In this document: one piece after another, positions 6,261 through 7,599 of the stretch
Layout: each line of letters opens with the position of its first letter
How positions within the stretch are numbered: position 1 is the stretch's first letter
From: Hyphomicrobiales bacterium
Lineage (GTDB): Bacteria; Pseudomonadota; Alphaproteobacteria; Rhizobiales; JAJFHC01
Assembly: GCA_021775835.1 (NCBI GenBank)
Contig: JAJFHC010000192.1
Span: 1 to 7,599, forward strand
Length of the DNA stretch: 7,599 nt
Reading direction: 5' to 3'
Notes under the pieces: model-generated
What the model saw: the letters and a program-made list of their open reading frames with translations, nothing else
Databases searched by the model: none
What the model was told of the DNA's origin: nothing
Position numbers and translations under genes: made by a program

Positions 6261-7265
6261 GTGTGGATCGAGGACGGGGAGAAATACGCCCTCATAGGCC
6301 TTAGCGTCAAATTTGACAGGCAGCTATCGCTGGGAGAAGTCGCCCCTGATCTATGGGCTTTAGCTGACCTAAATTTCGACGTCCCTTTGCAGTGGCAGGA
6401 ATGGCTTGGCAGCATCCGGATCGAAGAATTCGGGGCCTGCAATCTGTTCCTGCTCAGTAAGTTGGCATCATTGACGCCAGACGTGTTGGACACTGAAAAT
6501 AAGAAACTGCAGGAACGAGTTGGGAATTTTTACGTTGGTTTATTGTTAGCAAGCACATTTGCGCCCGCGCACAGACCGGTCATGCTTACCGGCTCACGGC
6601 GAGGCGAGGAGATAGGTGTTCGTCAGCACCAAAATCTTGACACTCCAGTTCCTGATGTTGTTCGAAAATACCCCTCTGTAACGCCTGAAAATATGCAGCT
6701 TGCCGTTCAACTCGCAGCAAACCTTGAGGCTATGTCTACATCGACGCTGTTTAGCGGCCAATCGAGATTGTTTAGAGTTCTACATATCCACAATGAAGCG
6801 CGCACGAATGCGAACATTCTTGATCGCATTCACCAATATTGCCGATGCATCGAGGGCCTAATATTGCCCGACGCTGGAAACACTAAGCGGCAATTCAAGA
6901 GCAGAACGGAGCTCTTTGTCGGTACGCGTCATCACGACATGATGGGCGAACTCTACGATATCCGAAGTGCCGTGGAGCATCTCCACGAGTATCGACTTTT
7001 GGAACCATTTGATCGAGCAAAGCGTCTTGATCTCTTGAAGAAAGCGGCAATCGTCGAACATATTGCGAGAACTTGTCTTGCCCGAATTGTGGGCGATGCC
7101 GCTCTATGTTCCCATTTTACGGATACGCCAACGCTGGCAAAATTCTGGGAGTTAAAGGCGGACGAGCGGCTGAAGATTTGGGGCGATCCGATCAAACCGC
7201 TGGAGGTCGTTGCAAATTTCGATCCAAAGTATATTCACGATGGTGAATTGGGGCTGCATGAATAA
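6261..7265 (+). CDS. HEPN-like (ApeA-type) domain protein, candidate RNase effector
   Basis: A predicted soluble protein of 334 residues. The C-terminal part (about 165-285) is helical and resembles Apea-like HEPN domains. A helix RIHQYCRCIEGLIL (189-202) is followed by QFKSRTELFVG, then ELYDIRSAVEHLHEYR. Arg235 and His240 form the R-x4-H motif that is the RNA-cutting site in active HEPN proteins. HEPN proteins often act as RNases in abortive phage defence or toxin-antitoxin systems; that role is inferred here. Residues 1-160 are not recognised; they contain aromatic-rich strands (WALADLNFDVPLQWQEWLG) and may be a sensor domain. An in-frame TGA at 6234-6236 limits the start. GTG at 6261 is the first usual start codon but has a poor ribosome-binding site, so translation may be weak or the start wrong. 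No MNT-type nucleotidyltransferase antitoxin is adjacent. Confidence 0.75.
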   Translation: MWIEDGEKYALIGLSVKFDRQLSLGEVAPDLWALADLNFDVPLQWQEWLGSIRIEEFGACNLFLLSKLASLTPDVLDTENKKLQERVGNFYVGLLLASTFAPAHRPVMLTGSRRGEEIGVRQHQNLDTPVPDVVRKYPSVTPENMQLAVQLAANLEAMSTSTLFSGQSRLFRVLHIHNEARTNANILDRIHQYCRCIEGLILPDAGNTKRQFKSRTELFVGTRHHDMMGELYDIRSAVEHLHEYRLLEPFDRAKRLDLLKKAAIVEHIARTCLARIVGDAALCSHFTDTPTLAKFWELKADERLKIWGDPIKPLEVVANFDPKYIHDGELGLHE

Positions 7266-7502
7266 TCTACGCTAGACCAGCGGTCTCTTCTGAACCTGAT
7301 TTCTACCGCCCCATTCGCGCGCCCCTGACTGCTGAGTCGACGGCTCTCCGTCGACCTCACTATCGATGGATTCTGTCTTATCACTGTTTAGATCTGGAAA
7401 CAGCCGTGTCTGGAACGAAACCGACGTTCGATTGAAGTCCGGGCACCTCTGCTTCGGGCTCCGAGTTGCTGTTCGCTGCAAGACCAACAAATGGCCGCTT
7501 CT
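7266..7502. other. Spacer between the HEPN-like gene and the terminal IS end
   Basis: No convincing gene is visible. The open frame on the minus strand at 7272-7490 is polar and low in structure-like pattern, with no clear ribosome-binding site. The only strong structure is the hairpin at 7336-7355. Confidence 0.4.
7336..7355. terminator. Perfect hairpin downstream of the HEPN-like gene
   Basis: GTCGACGG (7336-7343) and CCGTCGAC (7348-7355) form a perfect GC-rich 8-base stem with a CTCT loop, 70 bases past the HEPN-like stop. No T-run follows on either strand, so it is not a standard intrinsic terminator. It could protect the mRNA 3' end or be a protein-binding palindrome. Confidence 0.3.
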
Positions 7503-7599
7503 GGCAGATTGTGTTGCAAAAGTCGGTTGAGCATTTTTGCGAACAGTGATTCTATTTCCCTAGTGCATCAGCTTTGGAGACGGTGTGATGATGGGGCGT
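7503..7599 (+). mobile_element. Probable left end of an IS5/IS1182-like insertion sequence
   Basis: From about 7503 the sequence (GGCAGATTGTGTTGCAAAAG) looks like the terminal repeat of an insertion sequence in the broad IS5/IS1182 group. It is followed about 85 bases later by a ribosome-binding site and a transposase-like start. The rest lies beyond the window, so intactness, the right repeat and any target duplication cannot be judged. The left boundary is uncertain by several bases. Confidence 0.45.
7588..7599 (+). CDS. Start of a transposase gene, cut by the window end
   Basis: ATG at 7588 (second ATG at 7591) opens a frame reading M-M-G-R, with GGAGA at 7576-7580 and seven bases of spacing. 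I associate an MMGRQ-like start with transposases of the IS5/IS1182 group, and the IS-end-like sequence upstream agrees. Only four codons are visible, so the call rests on context. Confidence 0.4.

Noticed and set aside
7272..7490. 72-residue open frame on the - strand
   Set aside because: It is polar and low in pattern, with no clear ribosome-binding site, and a palindrome falls inside it.

Overview
The window looks like accessory chromosomal DNA from an alphaproteobacterium. A marine Rhodobacterales/roseobacter-type host is my best guess, from the moderately high GC of the transporter gene, the codon use and the style of the insertion-sequence relics; this is inference, not a database result. 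No RNA gene, tRNA, CRISPR array or replication origin is visible.

Layout. Positions 2-1132 (+) carry most of a major facilitator superfamily transporter whose start lies before the window. It is followed by what looks like the left end of a broken IS3-type element (about 1181-1260). Converging on it is a 147-residue gene (1261-1704, -) resembling the small PII/CutA-like domain proteins related to NIF3/YqfO. The 495 bases from 1705 to 2199 hold no intact gene, but they contain the last ~41 codons of an IS630-family transposase (1903-2025, +). Positions 2200-4607 (-) form a tight two-gene operon: a five-helix membrane protein, then an exported caspase-like (peptidase C14) protein with a beta-propeller-like C-terminal half, joined by an ATGA stop/start overlap. 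A 476-base stretch with no supported gene follows. Next come two genes in opposite directions. One is a 269-residue protein (5084-5893, -) with a motif order reminiscent of ADP-ribosyltransferase folds. The other is a 334-residue protein (6261-7265, +) with a HEPN-like R-x4-H motif. They share a 367-base, hairpin-rich divergent spacer. The window ends in what appears to be the left end of another insertion sequence, with its transposase starting at 7588.

How the parts may work together. The membrane protein and the caspase-like protein are almost certainly co-expressed and probably act together at the inner membrane/periplasm. The ART-like and HEPN-like genes are candidate toxin or defence genes, because both folds are common in conflict systems; their pairing is inferred only from divergent position. 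IS relics on both sides and a lower-GC interior (about 4600-7500) suggest an island built by mobile-element activity. The most unusual items are the exported caspase-propeller/membrane-protein pair and the divergent ART-like/HEPN-like pair.
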